In this document: piece after piece, positions 37,010 through 46,620 of the stretch
Position numbering within the stretch: position 1 is the stretch's first letter
Layout of the letters: each line of letters starts with the position of its first letter
The notes under the pieces: generated by a model
Told to the model about the DNA's origin: nothing
Databases searched by the model: none
The model's input: only the letters and a program-made list of their open reading frames with translations
Made by a program: the position numbers and the translations under genes
NCBI RefSeq assembly: GCF_017104715.1
Contig: NZ_JAAGPI010000002.1
Location: 124,001 to 188,000, forward strand
Direction: 5' to 3'
DNA from: Burkholderia sp. Ac-20365
GTDB taxonomy: Bacteria; Pseudomonadota; Gammaproteobacteria; Burkholderiales; Burkholderiaceae
Length of the DNA stretch: 64,000 nt

Positions 37010-37807
37010 CTATCCGTTCGCCGCCCGCACCGCGCGCGCCGTCAGCACGGGAATCAGATGAGCGCGATATTCGGCGCTCGCGTGCAGGTCGGTGTTGAGG
37101 TCGTCGGGTGCGATCGTCACGCCGCGCGCGGCGGCTTCCGTGAAGTTCGCGGAGAGCGCGTTCTCCATGTCCGTCGCGCGAAACACCGATGGCGCCGCGC
37201 CCGTGATCGCCACGCGCACGCCGTTCGCTGTCTTCGCGACGAACACCCCCGTCAACGCGAAGTGCGATGCCGGATTCCTGAACTTCTCGTAGGCGGCTTT
37301 CTCGGGCACGGGAAACTCGACGGCGACGATCAGCTCGTCGGGCTGCAACGCGGTTTCATACATACCGACGAAGAAGTCCGCAGCGGAGATGCGCCGCCGG
37401 TCGGTGACAACCGTTCCATCGAGACCGAGCACGGCAGCCGGATAATCCGCCGCCGGATCGTCGTTCGCGATCGAGCCGCCGATCGTCCCAAGGGAGCGCA
37501 CCTGCCGGTCGCCGATATGCCCTGCGAGAAACGCAAGCGCGGGCAACACACGCTGAACGTCCGCGTTGTTCGCCACATCCGCGTGACAGACGGCCGCGCC
37601 GATCGTCACCCTGGTCGGCTCGACGCGAATCTCCTTCAATTGCGGAATGCGCGTGACGTCGATCAGTTGCGATGGTTGCGCGAGACGCAGGCGCATGGTC
37701 GGCAGCAGGCTTTGTCCGCCTGCCAGAAACTTCGCTTCACCGTCGGAAGCCAGCGCGGCGACGGCGGCTTTCGGATCGGCTGCACGTTGATAGTTGAATG
37801 TGTACAT
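37010..37807 (-). CDS. coxM: Molybdenum hydroxylase FAD subunit (CoxM family)
   Basis: A 265-residue FAD-binding protein. The opening MYTFNYQRAADPKAAVAAL is followed by FLAGGQSLLPTMRLRLAQP and the flavin-binding GTIGGSIANDDPAADYPAAVLGLD. It transfers electrons from the iron-sulfur subunit to the acceptor. The gene lies 12 bases after the large-subunit stop. Ligand identity of the enzyme is set by the large subunit, not this one. Confidence 0.92.
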   Translation of the reverse strand: MYTFNYQRAADPKAAVAALASDGEAKFLAGGQSLLPTMRLRLAQPSQLIDVTRIPQLKEIRVEPTRVTIGAAVCHADVANNADVQRVLPALAFLAGHIGDRQVRSLGTIGGSIANDDPAADYPAAVLGLDGTVVTDRRRISAADFFVGMYETALQPDELIVAVEFPVPEKAAYEKFRNPASHFALTGVFVAKTANGVRVAITGAAPSVFRATDMENALSANFTEAAARGVTIAPDDLNTDLHASAEYRAHLIPVLTARAVRAANG

Positions 37808-37819
37808 GTCGGCCTCCGC

Positions 37820-40207
37820 TTACGGACGTGCTGATTGAGCAGCGTGAATGGCGGACCACACGCGATGCGGCGTGGCGGGCATTTGCAGATCCTTGACGCC
37901 GAGCGGCGCGAGCGCATCGATGATCGCGTTGATCACGGCGGGCGGCGAGCCGATCGCGCCCGCTTCGCCGCAGCCTTTCACGCCGAGCGGATTGTGCGTG
38001 CACGGCGTGCCTTTCGCGGTTTCGACGGTGAACGACGGCAGATCGGACGCATGCGGCATCGCGTAATCCATGTACGAGCCCGACAGCAACTGACCGCTTT
38101 CGTTGTCGTACACGCAGCGCTCGAGCATCGCCTGACCGATGCCCTGACCGAGGCCGCCATGCACCTGTCCTTCGACGATCATCGGATTGATCACGTTGCC
38201 GAAGTCATCCACAGCCGTGAAGCGCTCGATGCGCGTCTCGCCCGTGTCCACATCGACTTCGACTTCGCAGATATACGCGCCCGCCGGATAGGTGAAGTTG
38301 GTCGGATCGTAGAACGCGCTCTCGTCGAGGCCCGGCTCGAGCTTGTCGAGCGGATAGTTGTGCGGCACGTACGCGGCGAGCGATACGTCGGCGAAGGTCT
38401 TCGTGCGGTCGGTGCCGGCGACGCGGAACGTGCCGTCCTTGAACTCGATGTCATCCGCCGATGCTTCGAGCAGATGCGCCGCGATCTTCTTCGCTTTCGA
38501 TTCGATCTTGTCGAGCGCCTTCATGATCGCCGAGCCACCGACGGCAATCGAACGCGAGCCGTACGTGCCCATGCCGAACGGAATGCGCCCGGTATCGCCG
38601 TGCACGATGTCGATGTTCTCGATCGGCACGCCGAGGCGGTCGGACACGACTTGCGCGAAAGTCGTCTCGTGACCCTGGCCGTGACTGTGCGAGCCCGTGA
38701 AGACGGTCACGGAACCGGTCGGATGCACGCGCACTTCGCCCGCTTCGAACAGGCCCGCACGCGCACCGAGCGCGCCGGCTATGTTCGACGGCGCGAGTCC
38801 GCACGCTTCGATGTAGCACGAGTAGCCAAGCCCGCGCCGCTTGCCGTTCTTCTCCGATTCCTGTCTGCGAGCGGCGAAGCCTTTGACGTCTGCGAGTTCC
38901 ATCGCGCGGTCGAGACACGGCTCGTAGTCGCCCGTGTCGTACGTGAGACCGACGGGCGTCGCGTACGGGAACGTGCGGATGAAGTTGCGTCGGCGGATTT
39001 CGGCGGGGTCCATGTTCATGTCGCGCGCAGCCGTTTCCACAAGACGCTCGACCACGTAAGTGGCTTCAGGCCGACCTGCGCCGCGATAGGCATCGACGGG
39101 AACCGTGTTTGTGAAGACAGCCTTCACTTCGGCGTAGATCGCGGGCGTCGCGTACTGGCCCGCGAGCAGCGTCGCGTACAGGATGGTCGGCACGCTGGAG
39201 GCGAACGTCGACAGATAGGCGCCCATGTTGGCGATCGTGTGAACGCGCATCGCGAGGAACTTGCCGTCGGCGTCCATCGCGAGTTCGGCTTTCGTCACGT
39301 GATCGCGGCCGTGCGCGTCTGAAATGAATGCTTCGGAACGCTCGGCCGTCCACTTCACCGGACGGCGGATTTTCTTCGACGCCCATGTCAGCGCGACGTC
39401 TTCCGCGTACAGGAAAATCTTCGAACCGAAGCCGCCGCCCACGTCAGGCGCAACCACGCGCACTTTCGATTCCGGCAGCGACAGCACGAACGCCGCCATC
39501 AGCAGCCTTTCGACGTGCGGATTCTGGTTCGCCACGTACACCGTGTAGCTGTCGTCCTGCGGCGCGTAGCTGGCGTTGACCGCGCGCGGCTCGATCGCGT
39601 TCGGAATGAGGCGGTTATTGACGATGTCGAGCGTCGTCACGTGATGGGCTTTGGCGAACGCGGCATCCGTCGCCGCCTTGTCGCCGTGGCCCCATGTGTA
39701 GCAGGTGTTGTCGGGCACATCGTCGTGCACGGCGGGCTGGCCGGCGTCGGCGGCGTGCGTGGTGTCGATCACGGCGGGCAATTCGCCGTAATCGACTTCG
39801 ATCAGTTCGGCGGCATCTTTGGCGGCCTTCACCGAATCGGCGATCACGAGCGCGACCTGGTCGCCGACGTGGCGCACTTTCGTATGCGCAATCACGGGAT
39901 GCGGCGGCTCATGCATCGGCGTGCCGTCGATGCTGTGAATCAGCCAGCCGCACGGCAATCCGCCGACGTTTTCAGCGGCGAGATCGGCGCCGGTGAAAAT
40001 CGCGACGACGCCGGGTGACTGTTTTGCCGCCGTCGTGTCGATGCTTTTGATGCGCGCGTGTGCGTGCGGCGAGCGCAGGAACACAGCGTAGGTTTGAGCG
40101 GGCAGGACGATATCGTCGGTGTACTGGCCGTTGCCCGTGAGGAAGCGATAGTCTTCCTTGCGCTTGACGGGCATGCCCACCATGCGGTGTGAATCGGGTG
40201 CGTTCAT
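37820..40207 (-). CDS. Molybdenum hydroxylase large subunit (form II CoxL-like)
   Basis: A 795-residue molybdopterin-binding subunit of the xanthine dehydrogenase family. The N-terminal [19 protein letters not shown], the [12 protein letters not shown] block at 252-263 and the catalytic-Glu motif [11 protein letters not shown] near the C-terminus are present. The active-site loop at 373-379 reads AYRGAGR, the form II pattern; the AYRCSFR of bona fide CO dehydrogenase (form I) is absent. It is therefore probably not a CO-oxidising enzyme; the real substrate is unknown. The start is [19 protein letters not shown]. Confidence 0.9.
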   Translation of the reverse strand: MNAPDSHRMVGMPVKRKEDYRFLTGNGQYTDDIVLPAQTYAVFLRSPHAHARIKSIDTTAAKQSPGVVAIFTGADLAAENVGGLPCGWLIHSIDGTPMHEPPHPVIAHTKVRHVGDQVALVIADSVKAAKDAAELIEVDYGELPAVIDTTHAADAGQPAVHDDVPDNTCYTWGHGDKAATDAAFAKAHHVTTLDIVNNRLIPNAIEPRAVNASYAPQDDSYTVYVANQNPHVERLLMAAFVLSLPESKVRVVAPDVGGGFGSKIFLYAEDVALTWASKKIRRPVKWTAERSEAFISDAHGRDHVTKAELAMDADGKFLAMRVHTIANMGAYLSTFASSVPTILYATLLAGQYATPAIYAEVKAVFTNTVPVDAYRGAGRPEATYVVERLVETAARDMNMDPAEIRRRNFIRTFPYATPVGLTYDTGDYEPCLDRAMELADVKGFAARRQESEKNGKRRGLGYSCYIEACGLAPSNIAGALGARAGLFEAGEVRVHPTGSVTVFTGSHSHGQGHETTFAQVVSDRLGVPIENIDIVHGDTGRIPFGMGTYGSRSIAVGGSAIMKALDKIESKAKKIAAHLLEASADDIEFKDGTFRVAGTDRTKTFADVSLAAYVPHNYPLDKLEPGLDESAFYDPTNFTYPAGAYICEVEVDVDTGETRIERFTAVDDFGNVINPMIVEGQVHGGLGQGIGQAMLERCVYDNESGQLLSGSYMDYAMPHASDLPSFTVETAKGTPCTHNPLGVKGCGEAGAIGSPPAVINAIIDALAPLGVKDLQMPATPHRVWSAIHAAQSARP

Positions 40208-40217
40208 GGCGGGCTCC

Positions 40218-40718
40218 TCAGACGGTCGTGGTGGCTTTCTGCGACGCGCCGGCATTCATGCCGTCAGCGCCCTGAAGCACTGCCTTGACGATGTTGTGGT
40301 AGCCCGTACAGCGGCACAGGTTGCCGTCGAGCTGACGGCGCACGTCGTCTTCCGAGAGGTTTGGCTGGATATTGACCAGTGCGGTGGCGCTCATCACCAT
40401 GCCTGGCGTGCAGAACCCGCACTGCAGGCCGTGGCATTCGCGGAACGCGGCCTGCATAGGATGCAGTTCGCCGTTCTTCGACAGCCCTTCGATGGTGGTG
40501 ATGTCCTGGCCCTCGGCCTGGACGGCGAGCATGTTGCAGGACTTGATCGCGCGGCCGTTCAGATGCACGGTGCACGCGCCGCATTGCGCGGTATCGCAGC
40601 CGACGTGAGTGCCCGTCAGGCGTAGCTGTTCTCGAAGAAACTGGACAAGCAGGGTGTGCGGCTCGACGTTCGCGGTAACGGGTGAACCGTTCACCGTCAG
40701 ACTGATGCTGATCGCCAT
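40218..40718 (-). CDS. coxS: Molybdenum hydroxylase [2Fe-2S] subunit (CoxS family)
   Basis: A 166-residue iron-sulfur protein. The ferredoxin-like cluster uses Cys41, Cys46, Cys49 and Cys61; the second cluster uses Cys100, Cys103, Cys135 and Cys137. The start [14 protein letters not shown] at 40718 has AGGAG upstream. It heads the leftward operon coxS-coxL-coxM-coxD-coxE-coxG-xdhC, with 10 bases to the large subunit. The longer frame upstream runs into a low-complexity region. Confidence 0.94.
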   Translation of the reverse strand: MAISISLTVNGSPVTANVEPHTLLVQFLREQLRLTGTHVGCDTAQCGACTVHLNGRAIKSCNMLAVQAEGQDITTIEGLSKNGELHPMQAAFRECHGLQCGFCTPGMVMSATALVNIQPNLSEDDVRRQLDGNLCRCTGYHNIVKAVLQGADGMNAGASQKATTTV

Positions 40719-41007
40719 GAACTGTCTCCTAGGGGACGCCCTTGTATTGAGCCCCGGATGGGGCGAGACCGGCTCGGGCCCGTTTTTACCTTTCTTACCG
40801 CTTCGCCTGCTGGGAGGGTCCGGTACGGTTGGGTTCTGGTTTTTTGTTTTTTTGTTTTGTTGCTGTGCTTTGTTGCTGTGCTTTGTTGCTTGCGTTGAAA
40901 AGTAAAACACAAAAAACGGGAGGCGGCTATTGGGGGGATGTGCCTCCGGCGGTTTTGGGTTTTGGTTTTTGGTGTTTGCGACTCTGGGGTGGTTTGCTTC
41001 TGTTTTG
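40719..41007. other. Gap upstream of the cox-type operon
   Basis: The segment between coxS and repeat copy B is low in complexity, with T/G-rich runs around 40835-40920 and a 13-bp tandem repeat. The operon promoter should lie here. No gene is supported. Confidence 0.45.
40856..40894. repeat. Short tandem repeat, 13-bp unit
   Basis: TTTGTTGCTGTGC occurs twice in tandem (40856-40868, 40869-40881) followed by a partial third unit (40882-40894). It lies in a T/G-rich stretch and may vary in copy number between strains. Confidence 0.7.
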
Positions 41008-41682
41008 CGCTGGCATCCGCGTTAGCGCCTACGCGGCGCAAGCGTTGCCCCTGTGCGGGGCGGCACTTACTTTCTTTGCCGCCGCAAAGAAAGTAAGCAA
41101 AGAAAGCGGGCTAACACCGCCAGCTCTTGTTTCTGCCTGAGGGCCCCCCACGGTTCTTATCCTTCATACGGCAACCTGCTCCCACACGTTCGTTGCAATC
41201 GCATCTTTCAAGCGCCTCACCCACGTCGCCCGCCCGCACATGAGCCAGCGGCAGCGATCGTTTGCGGCCGTCCAGGTGGCAAACTGTGTGTAGGTCGTAG
41301 TGCTTCACCCGTCGGCGCTCTTACGACACCGATCGTGCTTTCGAGCCGTAACCTTGGTGTTCAGTCCGGAGTGGAGCGCGTATGTCGCGAAAGCCGACAC
41401 ACAGTTTGCCGCTATAGAACGTGCGCGATGCGATCGCGCCTGTGGCGACGCGGGAGTGTGAAGCGGGTGAGGCGCCGATTCAAGGCGCTGGCAACGGGCG
41501 TCGAGAAGAGCGACGCCGCATGAAGGAGAGGACCCGTTGGGGGCCCTCAGGCAGAAACAAGAACTGGCGGTGTTCAGCGGCTTTCTTTTGCCTACTTTTC
41601 TTTGCCGCGGCAAAGAAAAGTAGGTGCCGCCCCGCACAGGGGCGACGCGTGAAGCAGGCAAGACAAAACGCGGATGCCAGCG
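41008..41682. repeat. Nested inverted-repeat element, copy B (675 bp)
   Basis: It starts with CGCTGGCATCCGCG (41008-41021) and ends with its exact reverse complement (41669-41682). The left arm hairpin pairs 41066-41079 with 41084-41097; the right arm holds the 34-bp palindrome 41591-41624. The inner stem pairs 41278-41294 with 41394-41410 (16 of 17). The left arm is identical to copy A over the GCCCCTGTGCGGGGC block and hairpin. It lies between two genes of the same direction (coxS and the amino-acid permease). Confidence 0.9.
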
Positions 41683-41726
41683 AAACGACAAGCAAACCAC
41701 CCCAGCGCCGCACGGCAAAAAGACCC

Positions 41727-43115
41727 TCAATGCGCCAGTTTCGACCGCTTCCGCGAATACCCAAAATAAACAGCCATCCCCACCACCAGCCAGATCACAA
41801 ACGCAATCCAGGTAACCTTGCTGAGATTCAGCATCAAGAAAAGGCAAGAAGCGACAGCAAGAATGGGCACAACAGGCACCCCCGGGCACCTGAAAGCCCG
41901 AGGCAAATCAGGATGCGTGCGCCGCAGCACAAGCACCGCGATAGACACCATCGAGAAAGCCGCCAGCGTGCCGATATTGATCAGCTCAGCGAGCACATTC
42001 AACGGCACAAGCGCGCCAATCAGCCCAAACACAATCCCCACAATCCACGTCGTAGCAAACGGCGTAGCAAACCGCGGATGCACCTTGGAAAGCGCCGCAG
42101 GCAACAACCCATCCCGCGACATCGCGAAAATCACCCGCGTCTGACCGTAAGCCATCACCAGAATCACCGTCAGCATGCCAAGCACGGCGCCAAGATCGAT
42201 AAACCCGGCAACCCAGTTCTGACCGGCAACCTGCAACGCGTACGACACAGGATGCGAAATATTCGCGAACTGCGCCGACGGCACGATCCCCGTCACCACC
42301 GCCGCCACGGCGACATACAGCACCGCACACACGCCCAGCGACGCAATAATCCCGATCGGCAGATCGCGCTTCGGGTTCTTCACCTCCTCAGCCGCCGACG
42401 ACACCGAATCGAAGCCGATAAACGCAAAGAACATCACCGCCGCCGCGCCGAACACGCCGCTCATCCCGTTCGGCATGAACGGATGCCAGTTCTCCGGCTT
42501 CACATGGAACACGCCGACGGCAATCACCAGCAACACCACCGTCACCTTGATCGCGACCATCAGGTTGTTCACCCGCGTCGATTCGCGAATGCCGACGGAC
42601 AGCAGCGCGGTAATCGCCATCATCACGAGGAAGGCGGGCAGGTTGAACAGCGTCTCGTGACCGGGCAGCGCGCCAGGCGCGGCCGTCAGCGCAACCGGCA
42701 GCGACACGCCGAAGCCCGACAGCAGCGACTGCAGATACCCCGACCAGCCCACCGACACCGCCGACGTCGCCAGCCCATACTCCAGCATCAGATCCCAGCC
42801 GATGATCCACGCGGCCAGTTCACCAAGCGTCGCGTACGAATACGTGTAGATCGAGCCGGCGACGGGAATCGTCGACGCGAATTCCGCGTACGCGAGCGCC
42901 GCGAAGCCGCACGCAATGGCCGCGAAGATGAACGACAGCATCAGCGCCGGGCCGGCCTGAACCGCGCCCGTACCCGTCAGCACGAAAATGCCGGTGCCGA
43001 TGATGGCGCCGACGCCGAGAAAGGTGAGATCGAGCGCGCCGAGCGCTTTCTTCAGGCCGGCAGCCTGCGCGCCGGCGATCATGTGCTCGACGTTCTTCTT
43101 GCGAAAGAGGGACAT
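41727..43115 (-). CDS. APC-superfamily amino-acid permease
   Basis: A 462-residue transporter with about 12 helices. The N-terminal FLGVGAIIGTGIFVLTGTGA and the later MFFAFIGFDSVSSAAEEVKNPKRDLP are diagnostic of cationic-amino-acid-type (YfnA/CAT) permeases. The start is MSLFRKKNVEHM at 43115, with AGGAG ten bases upstream. The protein ends 45 bases before repeat copy B in genome order. Substrate specificity is unknown. Confidence 0.92.
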   Translation of the reverse strand: MSLFRKKNVEHMIAGAQAAGLKKALGALDLTFLGVGAIIGTGIFVLTGTGAVQAGPALMLSFIFAAIACGFAALAYAEFASTIPVAGSIYTYSYATLGELAAWIIGWDLMLEYGLATSAVSVGWSGYLQSLLSGFGVSLPVALTAAPGALPGHETLFNLPAFLVMMAITALLSVGIRESTRVNNLMVAIKVTVVLLVIAVGVFHVKPENWHPFMPNGMSGVFGAAAVMFFAFIGFDSVSSAAEEVKNPKRDLPIGIIASLGVCAVLYVAVAAVVTGIVPSAQFANISHPVSYALQVAGQNWVAGFIDLGAVLGMLTVILVMAYGQTRVIFAMSRDGLLPAALSKVHPRFATPFATTWIVGIVFGLIGALVPLNVLAELINIGTLAAFSMVSIAVLVLRRTHPDLPRAFRCPGVPVVPILAVASCLFLMLNLSKVTWIAFVIWLVVGMAVYFGYSRKRSKLAH

Positions 43116-43257
43116 TTGGCGGGGTCTCCTGTGAAGCACGCGTATGGGCGCGCCCAATGTCGGGGAAAACCCGCAATTTTAGCGGAAGTGGGCCGCAAGG
43201 CCTTTCGTGGTGCACAACAACTGGGCGCCGCGAGTGCGGCGCGCACCTGTCACGACA

Positions 43258-43914
43258 TCAGACGGTCATCGCCGGATTCAGGTCGACGAGGCGGTTGCTC
43301 ATCACGTAGAAGGTGAGTTCGGCGTTGTTGCGCAGCTTCATTTTCTCGAGCAGCCGCGTGCGATACACGCTCACCGTCTTCACCGACAGCGACAGCGCAA
43401 TCGCGATGTCCGTCAGCCGCTTGCCCGACGCAAGCATGCACAGGGTCTGGTATTCGCGGTCGGAGAGCTTTTCGTGCGGCAACTGCTCGCCGTCGAAAGA
43501 CACGTAATCGGCGAGCGCTTCCGCCATGGCCGGGCTTACGTATTTGCGGCCTGCCGCGACCTGCTGGATCGCGGCGATCATCTGCGTGGCGTCAACCGTC
43601 TTCGACAGATAGCCCGCCGCGCCGGCCTTCAATGCGCGTACCGCGTACTGGTCCTCGCGATACATCGAAAACATCAGCACGGGAACGCGCGGCAGCTTGC
43701 GTTTGAGGCGCTTGAGCACCTCGACGCCGTTCATGTCCGGCAACGAGATGTCGAGCAGGATCACGTCGTACACATGTCGCGATGCTTCCGTGAGCACCTC
43801 GCCACCCGTCTGCGCTTCAGCGACGTCGTCGGCGACGCCGCGGTCGATCAGCAGTTGCCGCACGCCCTGTCGAACGATGGCGTGGTCCTCGGCAATCAGA
43901 ATACGCAGGCTCAT
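43258..43914 (-). CDS. NarL/FixJ-family response regulator
   Basis: A 218-residue regulator. The receiver has Glu9/Asp10 and phospho-acceptor Asp55 (VILLDISLPDMNG). The C-terminal LuxR-type helix-turn-helix reads LSDREYQTLCMLASGKRLTDIAIALSLSVKTVSVYRTRLLEKM. It follows its probable kinase by 41 bases. Target genes are unknown. Confidence 0.92.
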   Translation of the reverse strand: MSLRILIAEDHAIVRQGVRQLLIDRGVADDVAEAQTGGEVLTEASRHVYDVILLDISLPDMNGVEVLKRLKRKLPRVPVLMFSMYREDQYAVRALKAGAAGYLSKTVDATQMIAAIQQVAAGRKYVSPAMAEALADYVSFDGEQLPHEKLSDREYQTLCMLASGKRLTDIAIALSLSVKTVSVYRTRLLEKMKLRNNAELTFYVMSNRLVDLNPAMTV

Positions 43915-43955
43915 AACGGTAAGTCAGTGTTCACTAACGGATCAGAAACGGGCCG

Positions 43956-44852
43956 TCACAGGCGGATCGCGGTGCGCCGCGCGCGTGGTCGCGACGCGTT
44001 GCCGAGCAGGGCTTTCCATGCAAAACGCGCGTGTACCGTCGTGCCGCGTGCCTCACCGGCGGGCGCGGCGACGCGCAACTCTCCGTCGAACGCATTGCAG
44101 CGCGCACGCATACCGGCCAGCCCGAACTTGCGCTCGTCGTCGCCGGCGTGCGGCGGAATGCCGACGCCGTCGTCGCTGACGACGATGCTCAGATGCTGCG
44201 CGGTCGCTTCGATGCGCATGTCGGCGCCCGACGCGCGCGCGTGCTTCGCGACGTTGTTGAGCGCTTCCTGGGCGACGCGGAACACGGCCAGCGAGGCATC
44301 GTCGGGAAGGCGCGTCAGGCGGGCATCGGCGGCACACACGAAGCTCATGCGCAGGCCGGTGCGAGCGGCGAAGCTGTTGGTCCAGTGCGACAGCGCGCTA
44401 ACGATGCCCTTATCGAGCGTCGGCGCATGCAGATCGCCAACGGCCTGCTGCGCGGCTTCAGTGACCGCGTTCAGCGAGCGCTGCGCGGTTTCGAGGGCGG
44501 TGGTGCATTGAGGCGGGGCGTCGGCGGGCAGCCAGGTTTCGACGTTCGCGAGCGCGAAGCGCGCGGCCGTCAGTTCGGCGCCCAGGCCGTCGTGCAGTTC
44601 CTGCGCGACGTGGCGGCGCGTGGCTTCCTGCGACTGCATCAGTTCGGCCGACAGCTCGCGTACGCGAGCCTGCAGGCGTGCGAGTTCATCGGCGGATGTG
44701 GTGGGCGCGTTGCGGTCGGCAGCGATGACGGCCTTGCCCGGACGGCGGCGGCTCGCAGACGCAGCAGACGCGCGCTTGGCGTCGCCCGCGAGTGCCGCCG
44801 CGCCGTGCGCGTGCATCGACACCACGACCGACGTTTCCACAGCCGCGCTCAC
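43956..44852 (-). CDS. Cytoplasmic HisKA_3-type sensor histidine kinase
   Basis: A 298-residue kinase without membrane segments. After an Ala-rich N-terminus, a coiled coil (ELARLQARVRELSAELMQSQEATRR) leads into the HisKA_3 box with probable phospho-His87 (QELHDGLGAELTAARFAL). The GHKL ATPase domain has AQEALNNVAKHARAS and DDGVGIPPH. With no sensor domain it may sense a soluble signal or a partner. The start GTG at 44852 is uncertain; the ATG at 44816 is an alternative. Confidence 0.85.
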   Translation of the reverse strand: MSAAVETSVVVSMHAHGAAALAGDAKRASAASASRRRPGKAVIAADRNAPTTSADELARLQARVRELSAELMQSQEATRRHVAQELHDGLGAELTAARFALANVETWLPADAPPQCTTALETAQRSLNAVTEAAQQAVGDLHAPTLDKGIVSALSHWTNSFAARTGLRMSFVCAADARLTRLPDDASLAVFRVAQEALNNVAKHARASGADMRIEATAQHLSIVVSDDGVGIPPHAGDDERKFGLAGMRARCNAFDGELRVAAPAGEARGTTVHARFAWKALLGNASRPRARRTAIRL

Positions 44853-45257
44853 GACACGAATTGGCCGGCGTCATGGCGACGCACCGGCAGCATATAGACG
44901 ATAGAACGCATGCGAACCCTGACCCCCAGATATGTCCGCCGCAGGAACTATCGCGACGGAAAAACGCTACGCCGTGACGTAACGCAATTTACATTCTGTA
45001 ACAAATATAAGACAGTTTTGTTAATAGTCTGTCAAATGCAGCTGCGCTGGAATCATATCTTAAAAAAAGAAAAAATGCCCGTCCATATTGGCTTGCAGCG
45101 CAAAGTTAACGCAATAGTTGAGCCTTGTCGCTGAGTTTATGTCAGACAAATTCCTACATTCAAAGTTAACTTTGCAGCATCCAATTTGTAACCTGGTAAA
45201 CGCCCGGATGTCGGAGCGGCCAGGCGTGATCCGCCAGACCTTGCCCGGGACGCGCGC
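44853..45257. other. AT-rich upstream region of the NarL-type two-component genes
   Basis: About 400 bases with a marked AT-rich core (44985-45190) unlike the GC-rich surroundings. It includes A-rich tracts near 45060-45076, the palindrome at 45161-45174 and its partial copy at 45102. No gene is supported. It should contain the promoter for the kinase and regulator genes. Confidence 0.55.
45161..45174. promoter_or_regulatory. 14-bp palindrome CAAAGTTAACTTTG with a second half-copy
   Basis: A perfect 14-bp palindrome. The half CAAAGTTAAC recurs at 45102-45111, and flanking TGCAGC-type bases extend the match in inverted orientation. Two related sites 59 bases apart suggest cooperative regulator binding or DNA looping. 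The regulator is unknown. Confidence 0.5.
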
Positions 45258-45291
45258 CAAAAGAAAAACCGGAGCGCGAAGGCTCCGGTTT
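45258..45291 (-). terminator. Rho-independent terminator of fpr
   Basis: AAACCGGAGC (45266-45275) pairs with GCTCCGGTTT (45282-45291). On the minus strand the hairpin is followed by TTTTTCTTTT. It lies 44 bases past the fpr stop. Confidence 0.88.
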
Positions 45292-45334
45292 CGGGTGTTG
45301 CGGACAGCTTGTACGGCGTGCTTCCAGCCGAGAT

Positions 45335-46105
45335 TTAGCCCACGAACGCCTTCTCGATGACGTAATGGCCAGGTTTGTTGTTGCTGCCTTCCTGGAAGCC
45401 AAGGCTGTCGAGCAGTTCACGCGTGTCGCGCAGCATGTGCGGGCTGCCGCAGAGCATCACGCGGTCGTTTTCGAGCGAGAAGTGCGGCAGATCCAGATCG
45501 TCGAACAGCTTCTTCGTTTCGATCAGGTCCGTGATACGGCCACGGTTCGCGAACTGTTCGCGCGTCACCGTCGGGTAGTACACCAGCTTTTCCTGGATCA
45601 GTTCGCCGAGGTGCTCGTGCGCCGGCAGGTGATCCGTGATGTATTCCTTGTACGCCAGTTCGTCGACGAAACGGCAGGTGTGCGTCAGCACCACGCGGTC
45701 GTAGCGGTCATAGACGTCCGGGTCTTTGATGATCGACATGAAGGGAGCCAGGCCCGTACCCGTCGACAGCAGCCACAGCGTCTTGCCGGGCAGCAGGTTG
45801 TCGGCCATCAGCGTGCCCGTCGGCTTCTTGCCGATCAGGACCTGATCGCCGACCTTCAGATGCTGGAGGCGCGACGTCAGCGGGCCGTCCTGCACCTTGA
45901 TGCTCAGGAATTCGAGGTTCTCTTCATAGTTGGCGCTTGCCATGCTGTATGCACGGATCAGCGGCTTGCCGTCGACTTCGAGACCGACCATCGTGAACTG
46001 GCCATTTTCGAAGCGGAACGACGCGTCGCGCGTGCAGGTGAAGCTGAAAAGCGTATCGGTCCAGTGATGGACGCTCAGGACGGTTTGTGGATTCAGGTTG
46101 CTCAT
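45335..46105 (-). CDS. fpr: Ferredoxin--NADP+ reductase
   Basis: A 256-residue flavoprotein. The FAD-binding RAYSMASANYEENLEFLSIKV is followed by the NADP-binding LLSTGTGLAPFMSIIKDPDVYDRYDRVVLTHTCR and a C-terminus GHYVIEKAFVG typical of bacterial Fpr. It shuttles electrons between NADPH and ferredoxin or flavodoxin and is often induced by oxidative stress. I start at MSNLNPQTVLSVHHW. A terminator follows at 45258-45291. Confidence 0.95.
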   Translation of the reverse strand: MSNLNPQTVLSVHHWTDTLFSFTCTRDASFRFENGQFTMVGLEVDGKPLIRAYSMASANYEENLEFLSIKVQDGPLTSRLQHLKVGDQVLIGKKPTGTLMADNLLPGKTLWLLSTGTGLAPFMSIIKDPDVYDRYDRVVLTHTCRFVDELAYKEYITDHLPAHEHLGELIQEKLVYYPTVTREQFANRGRITDLIETKKLFDDLDLPHFSLENDRVMLCGSPHMLRDTRELLDSLGFQEGSNNKPGHYVIEKAFVG

Positions 46106-46620
46106 GGCTTCTTCGATGGTGCGAAAACAAGGTCGGCCACATAAAAGCGGGCCGGCACGGCAAAGGCGATGCACCGTCCCGCGCCGGTAAACGACCCGGG
46201 AATGATGCGCAATCCGCTATTTTACCGCGTTACCGTACCGGGCATTGCCGCGGCGGGTTGGGCGGTGAATGTGGTCTGTTCAAGCTGGTTGTCACAGCGC
46301 CGGCGCGGCGGTCGTCCGGTTTCGCCGGATAAGGCCAGCCGCGGCGCGGCAAGGGTGTACTGCTGGGGTAGTGCGGCGCCGGGTCTGTGCCCGGATGACT
46401 CACGCGGGTGTTGCCCTCGGAGTCTCGCCCATCCGCGACGGGCGCCGGGCTGTCACCGCTCGACGGGCGCTTGCCCGTCGGCCATCTGGTGATGGCGGCC
46501 GTTCAACGAAATCAGGCGCTGGTAGGCGCTATCTCGGAATAATACCGGAAACGTATCGCGCGCTGCAGCATTGACCCTTCTCGCGAAGCTGGAAACGCGG
46601 TATTGAACGTCGCGCAACGC
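46106..46620. other. 515-base structured gap upstream of fpr, candidate small RNA
   Basis: No coding sequence is supported. Several hairpins cluster in 46379-46500: CCGGG/CCCGG (46379-46394), and an arm in which 46449-46457 pairs with 46488-46496 around an inner perfect 8-bp hairpin CGACGGGC/GCCCGTCG (46461-46480). The fpr promoter should also be in this gap. I could not match it to 6S RNA, tmRNA or RNase P RNA. Confidence 0.35.

Noticed and set aside
41421..43316. 631-residue plus-strand frame across repeat B and the permease gene
   Set aside because: It joins repeat sequence with antisense of the permease and has no family character.
46330..46550. 6S RNA considered for the hairpin cluster
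   Set aside because: The 3' flank resembles a 6S end by a few bases only, and I could not build the single long hairpin with a central bubble.
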